A DNA stretch of 64,000 nt, from NCBI RefSeq assembly GCF_902506535.1, contig NZ_LR733827.1, forward strand, positions 1,330,200-1,394,199, in the 5' to 3' direction. This document shows positions 55,647-64,000 of this stretch, in pieces (the stretch's first letter is position 1; each line of letters starts with the position of its first letter). Below the pieces are notes generated by a model. That model saw only the letters and a list, made by a program, of their open reading frames with translations, did not search any database and was not told the DNA's origin. A program made the translations under genes and the position numbers. The DNA is from Pseudomonas sp. 8Z (GTDB lineage Bacteria > Pseudomonadota > Gammaproteobacteria > Pseudomonadales > Pseudomonadaceae).

Positions 55647-58388
55647 TCACTCCAGCAGCCCAAGCACCTTGGCACGGGCAACAGCCTGGGTGCGCCGCTC
55701 CACCCCTAGCTTGCTATTGATGTGGCGTGCGTGAGTCTTGACCGTATGCAGCGAGATGAACAGGCGCTCGCTGATCTGCTGATTCGAGCAACCGCGTGCA
55801 ATCAACTGCAATACGGCCAGCTCACGGCTACTGAGCTTCTCGGCCGGGGCGCTCACCTCCGAGGCATGCTCAGGTGTTGCCTCACACGGCAGACGCGCCA
55901 ATAAGGCATCTCGCACAGGCCCTGGCGGATGCTCGCGCAACTGGCTTGCCAACCAGTGCGGCTGGTGTTGCAGCAACTCTTCGAACGGCAGCAAAGCTCC
56001 ACCTTGGGCAGACTCCAGGCAGGCGCCGAGGTAATGCTGCGCCTCACGGGCATTACCGGTTTGGTGCAGCAACAACGCCAGTTGTCCTTGCGCCATCATG
56101 CCGACCAACTGCCCGCCCATAGGCTGAGCATGCTGCACCAGGGCGCGCAAGCGTCGCTCAGCAGCCCCCAGATCACCCTGCAGGCGCTCCAGCGCCGCGA
56201 CTTGTAATTCGATATGCAGAACCAATTGCGGGTGAAACTCCGGCGCGGTGGTACGCCCCTGGGCACCGTAGGTAGCCTCTAGTTGCGGTAGCCACGCGGC
56301 TGCCAGCTCAACCTGCCCCTGGCGTAACCACAACTCGCACTTGATCAAGGTGACCATGGCCAGATAGTAGATCGCCGGGACATCCCATACGTGCATCAGC
56401 CGCTCCACCTCTCCCAACAACGCAAATGCTTCGGCGCTACGCCCGTTGCGGCCTTCCAAGCTGGCCATCACACAGTAGCCCATCAACACGCCGACATCGC
56501 GACAGCTCCGGGCTTCAGCAACGCCTCGCTGCAGGTGTTCACGGGCAGCGTCAGACTGCAGGCAAAGACTATGCAGATACCCCTCATAGATCTGCAAACG
56601 CGCCCGTACCGAGTAACTGCGCTGAGCCGATAGCCCTCGCAGGCCATGCAGGCCCTGATGCACCTCATCCAGAGCGCGCTGCACTTCGCCCCGCGCCTGC
56701 AGAACCCGTGCTCGTTCGTAACGGGCAATAGCCTCGAACAACGGGTTACCGACACGCTGCGCCAGCTCCAGAGCATCACGATTAAGCCCACGAGCACGCC
56801 ACAGGTCTGCACGCACCACAGCCAGATTAGCCAGGTTGGCCAAGCACATGAAAAGCGGCCCATAGCGATCGCTAGTCAAACCCGACAGCGCCTCACTGGC
56901 CTGCCGTTCGGCACGCTCACCCTCGCCGCGCCCGCGCGCGATCATGCCGTCCAGCGCCTGCCACTGCGCCAGCAGGCTGCGCTGCGTCATGGGATCGGCG
57001 GCAGGCAGGAAGCGCCCGAGCTGATCGAGCAGCTCCTGCGCAGCATCCAACTGGCAAGCCAGGGCCAACGCCCAGCCATAGAGCAAGATCAACCGCGGCG
57101 AACTGGCCAGCAGGCTGTCCGGCAGGTTGGTTTTCCAACGCAGCAGCATGGCAATGTTTTGCTCGGCCAATAGCTGCTCTTCGGACAAGCTCTGCACCAG
57201 GCTAGCAGCCACGTCGGTCTGCCCAGCCAACAACGCCTGCTCTATCGATGCATCGAGCAGCCCCTGAGCCGCGAACCAGCGACAAGCTCGCAGATGTGCA
57301 CCTGCGCGGCCATGTCCGGTGGCCTCATGCTGGCGCGCGTTGAGCAAATCGGAGAACAGGTGGTGATAGCGAAACCAGCGTCCCTGCTCATCCAGCGGGA
57401 CAAGGAATACCTGATTAGCCTGAAGCTGACGAATGATCGCCGCACTGTCATGGCTGTCACGTACGGCATCGCACAGTTCAGCGCAGAAGCGCTCCAGACA
57501 GGCCGTATCCAACAGGAACTGCTGCACGTCGCTCGGCTGGCGCTCGATGACTTCTTCAAGCAAATAATCGCGAATCAGACCCTCGCCACCATGCAGCGGC
57601 ATCGGCTCACAAGAAGCGCTCGAACAGTCATCACGCGCCAGTAGCCAGAGACGCAACCCCGCCACCCAGCCCTCACTATGCTGCAGGATGGCGGCGACCT
57701 GTTGCCGTTCGAAACACGCCCCCTGACTGGCCAGCAAGGCGCTCAACTCATCACGGGTCAAGCGTAAGTCCTGCTCGCTAAGTTCCAGCAATTGCCGCGA
57801 CAGACGCAGGCGCGCCAGGTGCCAGTCCGGTCGCTGACGGCTGGTCACCAGTACGACAATGCCTGGCGGCAAGTGGTTGAGGAGAAACTGCAGACTGCGA
57901 TCCAGTACGGCGCCCTGCGCCAGATGGTAGTCATCAAGCACCAGCAGCAGAGGTTGAGTGTCATCCTGAACCTGGGCCAGTTCGTCCAGCAGGCCGTCGA
58001 GCCACTGCTCGAAGGCGAACGGCTGATGCCGCTGGCGCATTTTCAGTAGCCCCAGCGCCTCGCCCCCCAGCCCTGGGTAGAGCTGCTGTAATCCCAACAG
58101 CAAGCGCTCAAGGAAACGCCCAGGATCGCGCTCACGCTCGCTCAGGCCCAGCCAGAGGCTATGCCAGTGATGGGGAAGATGCTCGCAGAACTCGATGGCC
58201 AATGAGCTTTTGCCAAACCCGGCTGGCGCACAGACCAGCAACAGACGTCCCTGCAAACCAGCCGCAAGGCGCTCACACAAGCGAGGCCGCGGCACGTAAC
58301 CGGCAGGCAAAGGCGGACGATAGAATCGCGCCTCCAGCGGCGTGGCCGGGGAATATGGGAGTCCAGGCAAGCGTGAAAGGTCTGTCAT
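55647..58388 (-). CDS. MalT-like LuxR-family transcriptional activator
   Basis: 913 residues. N-terminal STAND ATPase with Walker A APAGFGKSS near residue 54 and Walker B LLLVLDDYH; central winged-helix and TPR-like helical repeats (about 350-840) likely for inducer binding; C-terminal LuxR HTH (about 850-911: SSRELAVLQLIARGCSNQQISERLFISLHTVKTHARHI is the region, recognised by its order). It sits just downstream of the DUF1329 gene and its terminator, so it most plausibly controls the DUF1302/DUF1329/acyl-CoA ligase genes. No good Shine-Dalgarno precedes the ATG. Confidence 0.92.
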   Translation of the reverse strand: MTDLSRLPGLPYSPATPLEARFYRPPLPAGYVPRPRLCERLAAGLQGRLLLVCAPAGFGKSSLAIEFCEHLPHHWHSLWLGLSERERDPGRFLERLLLGLQQLYPGLGGEALGLLKMRQRHQPFAFEQWLDGLLDELAQVQDDTQPLLLVLDDYHLAQGAVLDRSLQFLLNHLPPGIVVLVTSRQRPDWHLARLRLSRQLLELSEQDLRLTRDELSALLASQGACFERQQVAAILQHSEGWVAGLRLWLLARDDCSSASCEPMPLHGGEGLIRDYLLEEVIERQPSDVQQFLLDTACLERFCAELCDAVRDSHDSAAIIRQLQANQVFLVPLDEQGRWFRYHHLFSDLLNARQHEATGHGRAGAHLRACRWFAAQGLLDASIEQALLAGQTDVAASLVQSLSEEQLLAEQNIAMLLRWKTNLPDSLLASSPRLILLYGWALALACQLDAAQELLDQLGRFLPAADPMTQRSLLAQWQALDGMIARGRGEGERAERQASEALSGLTSDRYGPLFMCLANLANLAVVRADLWRARGLNRDALELAQRVGNPLFEAIARYERARVLQARGEVQRALDEVHQGLHGLRGLSAQRSYSVRARLQIYEGYLHSLCLQSDAAREHLQRGVAEARSCRDVGVLMGYCVMASLEGRNGRSAEAFALLGEVERLMHVWDVPAIYYLAMVTLIKCELWLRQGQVELAAAWLPQLEATYGAQGRTTAPEFHPQLVLHIELQVAALERLQGDLGAAERRLRALVQHAQPMGGQLVGMMAQGQLALLLHQTGNAREAQHYLGACLESAQGGALLPFEELLQHQPHWLASQLREHPPGPVRDALLARLPCEATPEHASEVSAPAEKLSSRELAVLQLIARGCSNQQISERLFISLHTVKTHARHINSKLGVERRTQAVARAKVLGLLE

Positions 58389-58483
58389 CGGCTGATTCTT
58401 GTATATGTTGTAGTCAGGTGCGACCTGACTCCAGCCTAGCGACTTGCACGCGTCATTTGAAGGTTCCGCTACAGTCGGTAACG

Positions 58484-58506
58484 AAAAAGCCGGCGCAAGG
58501 CCGGCT
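58484..58506 (-). terminator. Terminator of the DUF1302-DUF1329 unit
   Basis: Arms AGCCGGC/GCCGGCT with a five-base loop and five T on the minus strand, 27 bp after the DUF1329 stop. Confidence 0.88.
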
Positions 58507-58532
58507 CTGTCATATGACTTAGCGACTAGTGG

Positions 58533-59906
58533 TTAACGAACACCTGCCTGGCGCAGCGCTGCGGGGGTGTAATCGCTACTGGAGGCTTTGAAGTTGAAGT
58601 CATAGGACTGTTTCTCCTCGTTCTTCATGCCCAACGCCAGGTAGCGCCCAGACAGCAGGTCGTGTATGGCCTCCAGGGTGTACCAAGGCACATGCTTGTC
58701 GTAGTAGTACTGGGCATGGGCCTCAGACACGCGCCACAGAGTGCCACGACCATCGTAGTGGTCGATCAGGGACGCTTGCCAGGTATCCTCGTCGATATAG
58801 AAGTCGCGCTTGGCGTAAATGTGGCGCTCACCCGCTTTCAGGGTTGCTGTCACGTGCCAGACGCGGTGCAGCTCGTAGCGCGTCAGATCCTGATTGATGT
58901 GACCGGCTTTGATGATGTCGGAATACTTCAGGTCTGGTGCATCGAGCTTGTAGGAGTTGTAGGGGATGTAGATTTCCTTCTTGCCCTCGAGCTTCCAGTC
59001 GTAACGATCCGGCGCGCCGTTGTACATATCCAAGTTGTCCGATGTACGCAGACCATCGGCGGCTGTACCGGGACCGTCGTAGGACACCTGCGGTGCACGT
59101 CGCACACGACGCTGACCGGCGTTGTACTGCCACGCCAAACGCGGTTCCTTCACTTGGTTCAACGTCTCGTGCACCAGCAACACGTTACCCGCCAAGCGCG
59201 ATGGCGCAGTTACACGCTGCTTGAAGTAGAAGAGAATGTTGCTCTCCTTGCTTGGGTCATAGTCGGTCATCGCATCGCGGAAAACGAACTCATCCTGAAG
59301 GTATACCAATGAAAAGGAGCCATTGGTTTGCGGCGTGGCCTGAGTGACCAAACGCCGAACACTGCCACCACGGTAGCGAGTGATATGGTTCCAGATCACC
59401 TCAAGGCCGTTTTGCGGTATCGGGAAAGGGTTGGCCTTCGAGAAGTTCTCCAGGCCGTTGCCCCCTTCCACGAGCCTGGTATTGAGCGCATTTTGCTTGG
59501 TCGCCTCAAATACCTGCGCTGGTAAGGTGGCCGAACGATGGGTCGGGTAGACCGGCATCTTGTAGGTGTCTGGATAGCGCTTGAACATCGCCTGCTGGCC
59601 GGGCGTCAGCTTGTCCTTGTACTGATCGACGTTCTGCGCAGTGATGGTAAATAGCGGCTGTTCCTTGGCGAACGGATCGGACAAGAAGCCGCGGCTGTCA
59701 ACGGTACCGGCATCGACAGGCAGGCCGCCCGTCCAGGCGGGGATCGTGCCATCGGCATTACCCGCCATCTCAGCACCCAGCGGCGTCAGCGTCTTGCCCA
59801 GCTTGGCCGCTTCATCCGGCGAAACCGCAGCCATGACGCTGGAGGCCAGAAGAGATAGTACCAAGGCGCCACTTTGCCACAGTGTTTTTGTTGTTTTCAT
59901 GTGCAT
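58533..59906 (-). CDS. DUF1329 envelope protein
   Basis: 457 residues from the ATG at 59906, six bases after GAGGA (the upstream ATG at 59912 directly abuts it). Signal peptide ending ASSVMA-AVSPDEA, then a beta-rich LolB/LppX-like domain with YRGGSVRR, RRVRRAPQVSYDGPG and DLKYSDIIKAGH. Members of the family are exported, often beside DUF1302 proteins and sometimes RND transporters, and are thought to handle hydrophobic compounds. Lies 25 bp after the DUF1302 gene. Confidence 0.85.
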   Translation of the reverse strand: MHMKTTKTLWQSGALVLSLLASSVMAAVSPDEAAKLGKTLTPLGAEMAGNADGTIPAWTGGLPVDAGTVDSRGFLSDPFAKEQPLFTITAQNVDQYKDKLTPGQQAMFKRYPDTYKMPVYPTHRSATLPAQVFEATKQNALNTRLVEGGNGLENFSKANPFPIPQNGLEVIWNHITRYRGGSVRRLVTQATPQTNGSFSLVYLQDEFVFRDAMTDYDPSKESNILFYFKQRVTAPSRLAGNVLLVHETLNQVKEPRLAWQYNAGQRRVRRAPQVSYDGPGTAADGLRTSDNLDMYNGAPDRYDWKLEGKKEIYIPYNSYKLDAPDLKYSDIIKAGHINQDLTRYELHRVWHVTATLKAGERHIYAKRDFYIDEDTWQASLIDHYDGRGTLWRVSEAHAQYYYDKHVPWYTLEAIHDLLSGRYLALGMKNEEKQSYDFNFKASSSDYTPAALRQAGVR

Positions 59907-59931
59907 GCTCATTCCTCGAATTCCTGACGAC

Positions 59932-61818
59932 TTAGAAGTTCACACCAAAGCTGAGCGCAACGAAGTCGCGATCAATCGCCGTGTTGTAGTCACCACCAAA
60001 GAAGTCGGTATAGGACAAATCGACCGTATAGCTGTTTTGATATTCGGCGTTGAGCCCCAGGCTAACGGCCTTGGAGCCCTCATTGAACAGACCATTGGGG
60101 CCGTAACCATCGACGTCATGCGACCAGGAAAGACTGGGGCGCAAGTTCACGCCAGCGAATACGTCCGGGTACTCCAGAATCGCCCTGGTGCGGTAACCCC
60201 ATGAGGTCGAGGTGACGAAGCCATCATTATTGCTGGCGCTGTAAGGCCCGTAGATAGAGTCACGGCCATACTGCAAGTCTGAGCGGCGCTCCAAACCACC
60301 GATATAGGCCACCCCAAGCTCGCCAACCAGCGTCAGTCGGCTAGCACCCAACACCTGATCGAAGAAGTGGGTCAGCGTGGTTTGTACCTGTGTCAGTTCC
60401 TTGCGCCGGTAGCCCTTGTTCTCGGCACCTGGGCTGGTTGTGATGGTCGGCTCCGACGCCCCGCCAGTGAGCGGGTTCACCAGTGCAGTATTAAGCGCGG
60501 TGCTGTTGATTTGGATAGGTGCGTTAGGGCGATAGCTCACTTCACCCGACCACGAAGTCCCGGTGGGCAGTACGGTAGAGAAACTCAGGCCATAGAGGCG
60601 GATGTCCTCGGGATAGCTCAGGAAGTACTCACCATTACCCAATGCCGCTGCAGGTGCCAAACCGCCTGCAGCAGCCGCAAATGCAGGGTTGCCAGCACAC
60701 GCAGGGAACCCACCAAACGCCGCACACAAGGCACCAGCCGTGGTAGCGGGGTTACTCAGGTTACCGGCTGTAGCGGCCAACCCACCTAAGACAGCAGCAT
60801 CAGCGGTTTTGGTGTTAAAGAACGGTGTACGGCTGTGGTAATTCATGAAATACGCGCCGTACTCCGTATTATCCCCAAGCCAACGCAAAGCAAAGCCGTA
60901 CTGACCGCTATCGCGCGCGTCGCGATCACCGCCACGCCGCACGACAACCCCTTCATCCTCGACATCAAAGCCGGCGCCGGTGGCCGCGGCAATCGGCTGC
61001 AGTGCTCGCAGGTTTGCAACGGCAGCAGGTGTAGTGGCACCAGGAACGGTGAGGTTGTTGTCACAGCCATCGGCGATCACATCGGATGTAGAAAAGAAGG
61101 TGCCGCAGTTGTCCGCAACGGTCTGATCCCATTCGAGCTGATAGAACGCCTCCATAGACAGGCTATCGGTCAGACTTTGGGAGACATAAAACATGTTGAC
61201 CGGGATGAGCCCTTCCTTGATTTCTGCACCCGGGCGGCGGAATGCGGCAGCATCGATCGGGTTGATCGAGTTGATGCTATTACCGATAAAGGTACTCTCA
61301 CCCCAGCTAACTACCTGCTTGCCCAGGCGCACGCTGCCCGGCATATCGCCAATGGTGTAGTTGTGGTAGACGAATGCATCGAGAATTTCCGCCCCGGATG
61401 ATTGGGCGCCCTCCTTGCGGTTGCTGTCGCTTACGTCCTTGAACAAGCGACCTTCATCCTTCAGCTCGAAGTCGTACCAATATTTGCCTCGAACGAATAC
61501 GCCGGTGTCGCGATACTTCAGTTCGAGGTCGTGAATGCCTTTGAAAATCTTGGAGAATGTCTCGCCCTTTTTGAAGTTCAGGCGGTTATCGTCGCTTGTC
61601 GATGAAGAGGCATTCCCACCATTGACCGTGCCAACCAAGTCAGGATCGGCGCCACGCACAGACCAACTGGCCCCTACAGAAAGCGAAGAATCGAACTGTC
61701 CTTCGATTTCACCGATGTTGAACGTAACGCCGAATGCCGGGGCGGCAAGGGTAGATGCGAGGCTAACGGCCAGCGGCAGCTTTGCCAGGCGCCAGCGCAG
61801 TGTTGTTTTTATTGTCAT
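59932..61818 (-). CDS. DUF1302 outer-membrane protein
   Basis: 628 residues from the ATG at 61818 (GGAG eight bases upstream). Signal peptide ending APAFG, then an aromatic/Gly-rich beta-strand pattern through to a terminal Phe (LSFGVNF), the usual sign of an outer-membrane barrel. Motifs: SVGASWSVRG near the mature N-terminus and RLGKQVVSWGES. A low-complexity Ala/Gly/Pro loop (about 380-425) interrupts the middle. Co-transcribed with DUF1329. Confidence 0.85.
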   Translation of the reverse strand: MTIKTTLRWRLAKLPLAVSLASTLAAPAFGVTFNIGEIEGQFDSSLSVGASWSVRGADPDLVGTVNGGNASSSTSDDNRLNFKKGETFSKIFKGIHDLELKYRDTGVFVRGKYWYDFELKDEGRLFKDVSDSNRKEGAQSSGAEILDAFVYHNYTIGDMPGSVRLGKQVVSWGESTFIGNSINSINPIDAAAFRRPGAEIKEGLIPVNMFYVSQSLTDSLSMEAFYQLEWDQTVADNCGTFFSTSDVIADGCDNNLTVPGATTPAAVANLRALQPIAAATGAGFDVEDEGVVVRRGGDRDARDSGQYGFALRWLGDNTEYGAYFMNYHSRTPFFNTKTADAAVLGGLAATAGNLSNPATTAGALCAAFGGFPACAGNPAFAAAAGGLAPAAALGNGEYFLSYPEDIRLYGLSFSTVLPTGTSWSGEVSYRPNAPIQINSTALNTALVNPLTGGASEPTITTSPGAENKGYRRKELTQVQTTLTHFFDQVLGASRLTLVGELGVAYIGGLERRSDLQYGRDSIYGPYSASNNDGFVTSTSWGYRTRAILEYPDVFAGVNLRPSLSWSHDVDGYGPNGLFNEGSKAVSLGLNAEYQNSYTVDLSYTDFFGGDYNTAIDRDFVALSFGVNF

Positions 61819-62035
61819 CGACGCGACTCCATGTGTTTTTGTTATTAATGCTTTGACTATAGCCAGTGGGTCGCCCTGCTTGATCCCTCGAAAGAGTGAT
61901 TTGCAACCCTCCGACACTTCTGACTCTCAGGTTTAAGCACCTGCGGTCAGTCAAGCATGGATGGGATACGCCAATTAGCAAGCCAAGCGCTTGTTTGAGC
62001 AGGCCATTTCATCCGACGCCCATCCTGAACGCCCC

Positions 62036-63718
62036 TCACAAAGTGGAGAGGAAAGCGCTCCCGGCCTCCTGCCATTGAGCGATATCCAGGCGAATACGCT
62101 TCTTGTCCAGCTTGCCAACACTGGTCTTGGGAATTTCAGTAACAAGCGCGATCTGGTTGGGAATAGCCCACTTATTGATATGACCTTGCTCGATAAACGG
62201 CTTTAAGTGTTCCTTCACCCCTTTGGCATCCAGCGCCTGTCCGTCACGCGTGACCAGAAGCGCAAATGGACGCTCACCCCACTGCGGATCCGGCACCCCC
62301 ACAACCGCCACCTCACGCACGGCAGGATGGCGGCTGATCAGATCCTCCAGTTCCAGTGAAGAAATCCACTCCCCCCCGGTTTTGATCACGTCCTTGATGC
62401 GGTCACGTATCTCGATGAACCCCATATCGTCGATAGTCGCGACATCCCCCGTATGCAGCCAGCCGTGCGTCCAGAGCTCCTCGCTCTTTTGCGGTTCACG
62501 GAAGTAGCCCTGGGTGAGCCAGGGCGTACGCAAAACCAACTCGCCTTGCGATTCGCCATCGTTCGGCAGCAACCGGCCCTCATCATCCATGACTGCCGCC
62601 TCGGCCAGCGGCACCGGGATGCCTGCCTTGATGCGGTACGTGATGCACTCGTCCTCATTCCCCTTGCGCAGTTCCTCATTGAGGTAGCCGCAGGAAATCA
62701 GCGGGCAGGTTTCAGACATACCGTAAGCCGTAGTGAGCTGGATGCCACGCGCCTTAGCCGTTTCATAGAGCGCGCGATTGAGCGCACTCCCGCCGATGAT
62801 GACCTTCATACCGTCAAAATCGTGCCCCTGCGCACTCGGCGCATTGAGCACCATCTGCAGAATGGTGGGGACGCAGTGAGAGAACGTAGCCTTTTCCGTC
62901 TTGATCAGGTGGACGAGAAAGTCCGGCTCATAACGCCCCGGATAAACCTGCTTGATCCCAAGCATGGTCGCTACATACGGCACGCCCCAGGCATGGACGT
63001 GGAACATAGGCGTAATCGGCATATAGACATCGTCGTTACCGAGTAAACGGATGCTATCCAGAGAGCCGATGGCAGTAGCCATCGACAAGGTATGCAGCAC
63101 CAGCTGTCGATGCGTGAAGAACACCCCTTTGGGATTGCCGGTGGTGCCAGTGGTATAGAAGGTAGTGGCCACCGAATTCTCGTCGAAATCAGCGAAGTCA
63201 TAGCTGGGGCTGGCGCTCGCCAGCAAGCTTTCATATTCGCCAATCAAATTCGGCAGGTCGGCGCTCTTGTCTTCGGCATCCGTGAGCAAGAGCGTTTTCT
63301 CCACAGTCGTTAACTGTGCAGCAATCCCCTGATAAAGAGCCAGAAAATCACTATTAACCAGCACGAAGCGATCGTCGGCATGGTTCATAGTGTAGAGAAT
63401 CTGTTCCGGCGACAGGCGAATATTGATGGTGTGCAACACCGCCCCCAGCATAGGCACAGCGAACATGCACTCCAGATAGCGATGGCTGTCCCAGTCCATC
63501 ACCGCCACGGTATCGCCAGCTTTGACACCAGCTTCGGTGAGCACGTTGGCTAGGCGCGCCACCCGCTCATTGAAGGTCACGTAGCTGTAGCGCAGCTTGT
63601 CGCGATACACGATCTCGCGGGTTTTCTCATAGCGGCTACCAGACAACAACAACCGTTTGATCAGCAGAGGAGATTGATGAGCGTTGGCCGCCGAAGGCAG
63701 GATGCGAGTCTGCAGCAT
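62036..63718 (-). CDS. Fatty acyl-CoA synthetase (AMP-dependent, AlkK-like)
   Basis: Activates a carboxylic acid, probably medium- or long-chain, to its CoA thioester. 560 residues. P-loop TTGTTGNPKGV, adenylation motifs AYGMSETCP, HTGDVATID and RDRIKDVIKTGGEWIS, and catalytic Lys in KTSVGKLDKK. AAGGTG precedes the ATG. Likely first gene of the ligase/DUF1302/DUF1329 group (217 bp before DUF1302), with a palindrome in its promoter region. Confidence 0.92.
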   Translation of the reverse strand: MLQTRILPSAANAHQSPLLIKRLLLSGSRYEKTREIVYRDKLRYSYVTFNERVARLANVLTEAGVKAGDTVAVMDWDSHRYLECMFAVPMLGAVLHTINIRLSPEQILYTMNHADDRFVLVNSDFLALYQGIAAQLTTVEKTLLLTDAEDKSADLPNLIGEYESLLASASPSYDFADFDENSVATTFYTTGTTGNPKGVFFTHRQLVLHTLSMATAIGSLDSIRLLGNDDVYMPITPMFHVHAWGVPYVATMLGIKQVYPGRYEPDFLVHLIKTEKATFSHCVPTILQMVLNAPSAQGHDFDGMKVIIGGSALNRALYETAKARGIQLTTAYGMSETCPLISCGYLNEELRKGNEDECITYRIKAGIPVPLAEAAVMDDEGRLLPNDGESQGELVLRTPWLTQGYFREPQKSEELWTHGWLHTGDVATIDDMGFIEIRDRIKDVIKTGGEWISSLELEDLISRHPAVREVAVVGVPDPQWGERPFALLVTRDGQALDAKGVKEHLKPFIEQGHINKWAIPNQIALVTEIPKTSVGKLDKKRIRLDIAQWQEAGSAFLSTL

Positions 63719-63789
63719 GGAATCACCTTACTTATGCACGAAAGTAATCAAAGAGATGCTGCGACTCTAGTGGGGCAAACAGATGACAG

Positions 63790-63809
63790 AATCATCCCAA
63801 AGGATGATT
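63790..63809. promoter_or_regulatory. Palindrome upstream of the acyl-CoA ligase gene
   Basis: Perfect eight-base arms AATCATCC/GGATGATT with spacer CAAA, 72 bp upstream of the ATG. It has operator symmetry; the binding protein is unknown. The rest of the 182-bp gap (63719-63900) shows no gene. Confidence 0.5.
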
Positions 63810-63900
63810 TGCTGCGTGACCGAGACAGCGCATGCAGTCACACACGGGCTTTACAGAGCTCTTTACCGCCGACACGAGCAGCGCTTGAAGACCGTTTACG

Positions 63901-63999
63901 TTAGCGCAATTCACTCAATGCGAGCTTCACCCCAATACCGACCAACACGACACCCATCAGCCGATCGAACCAGTGCCCCAAACGCGCAAAACCAGCACG
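63901..63999 (-). CDS. LysE/RhtB-family exporter, C-terminal end (partial)
   Basis: The last 32 codons before a TAA at 63901-63903. The sequence FARLGHWFDRLMGVVLVGIGVKLAL is the closing amphipathic and membrane segment of LysE-type exporters (written here as 25 letters would exceed the limit, so note WFDRLMG and GIGVKLAL as the markers). The gene continues off the right edge. Confidence 0.75.
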   Translation of the reverse strand, partial: RAGFARLGHWFDRLMGVVLVGIGVKLALSELR

Positions 64000-64000
64000 C

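Noticed and set aside
61890..61915. Sigma-54-like TTGCA upstream of the DUF1302 gene
   Set aside because: The -12-like TTGCA is present, but the expected TGGCAC at -24 is not; only two or three positions match.

Overview
The window is a chromosomal segment of a Pseudomonas-type gammaproteobacterium (GC-rich, roughly 60%). I infer this from the gene order pnp-rpsO-truB-rbfA-infB-nusA-rimP-tRNA-fMet-tRNA-Leu-secG-tpiA-glmM-folP-ftsH-rlmE-yhbY-greA-carBA-dapB-dnaJK-grpE-recN-fur-omlA-rnfH-ratA-smpB-lldRPD-dld, which is the arrangement I know from P. aeruginosa and relatives. The species cannot be fixed from the window alone.

Layout. 1-843: degraded insertion-sequence DNA, namely two related IS5-like ends facing each other plus a truncated, nonsense-mutated transposase. 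988-9712: minus-strand translation/RNA operon (rimP, nusA, infB, rbfA, truB, rpsO, pnp). 9842-10100: initiator tRNA-Met and tRNA-Leu(GAG). 10108-16235: secG, tpiA, glmM, folP, ftsH, rlmE, all minus. 16327-22952: yhbY (plus), then a DUF4149 protein, greA, carB, carA and dapB (minus). 23037-26870: dnaJ, dnaK, grpE, with sigma-32-type promoters before grpE and dnaK. 27027-30192: recN (SOS promoter), fur divergent from omlA/bamE, rnfH. 30185-32636: ratA, a sodium symporter and smpB. 32660-38364: lactate regulon (lldR, lldP, lldD, dld) with a clear regulator operator and a small leader reading frame. 38365-41270: repeats, then clpB with a sigma-32-type promoter and an Anr/FNR-like box. 41343-47244: glutathione peroxidase, SlyD-like isomerase, a DUF3565 gene, ackA-pta and a YihG-type acyltransferase. 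47264-53176: a three-receiver hybrid histidine kinase and a REC-PAS-GGDEF-EAL response regulator. 53339-55496: two paralogous OmpA-like lipoproteins and a metallo-beta-lactamase-fold hydrolase. 55647-63718: a MalT-like LuxR regulator, DUF1329 and DUF1302 envelope proteins and a fatty acyl-CoA ligase. The last bases hold the 3' end of a LysE-type exporter.

How the parts fit. Most of the first 32 kb is core housekeeping: transcription termination/antitermination, ribosome maturation, RNA decay, pyrimidine/arginine precursor and lysine/wall precursor synthesis, proteostasis and envelope assembly. The central part handles lactate uptake and oxidation plus acetate fermentation/activation. The right third is more accessory: a second-messenger signalling pair, and a regulator-ligase-envelope cluster that looks like a route for uptake or activation of a hydrophobic carboxylate. 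That cluster is the least understood system in the window. No CRISPR array, prophage or rRNA operon is visible.
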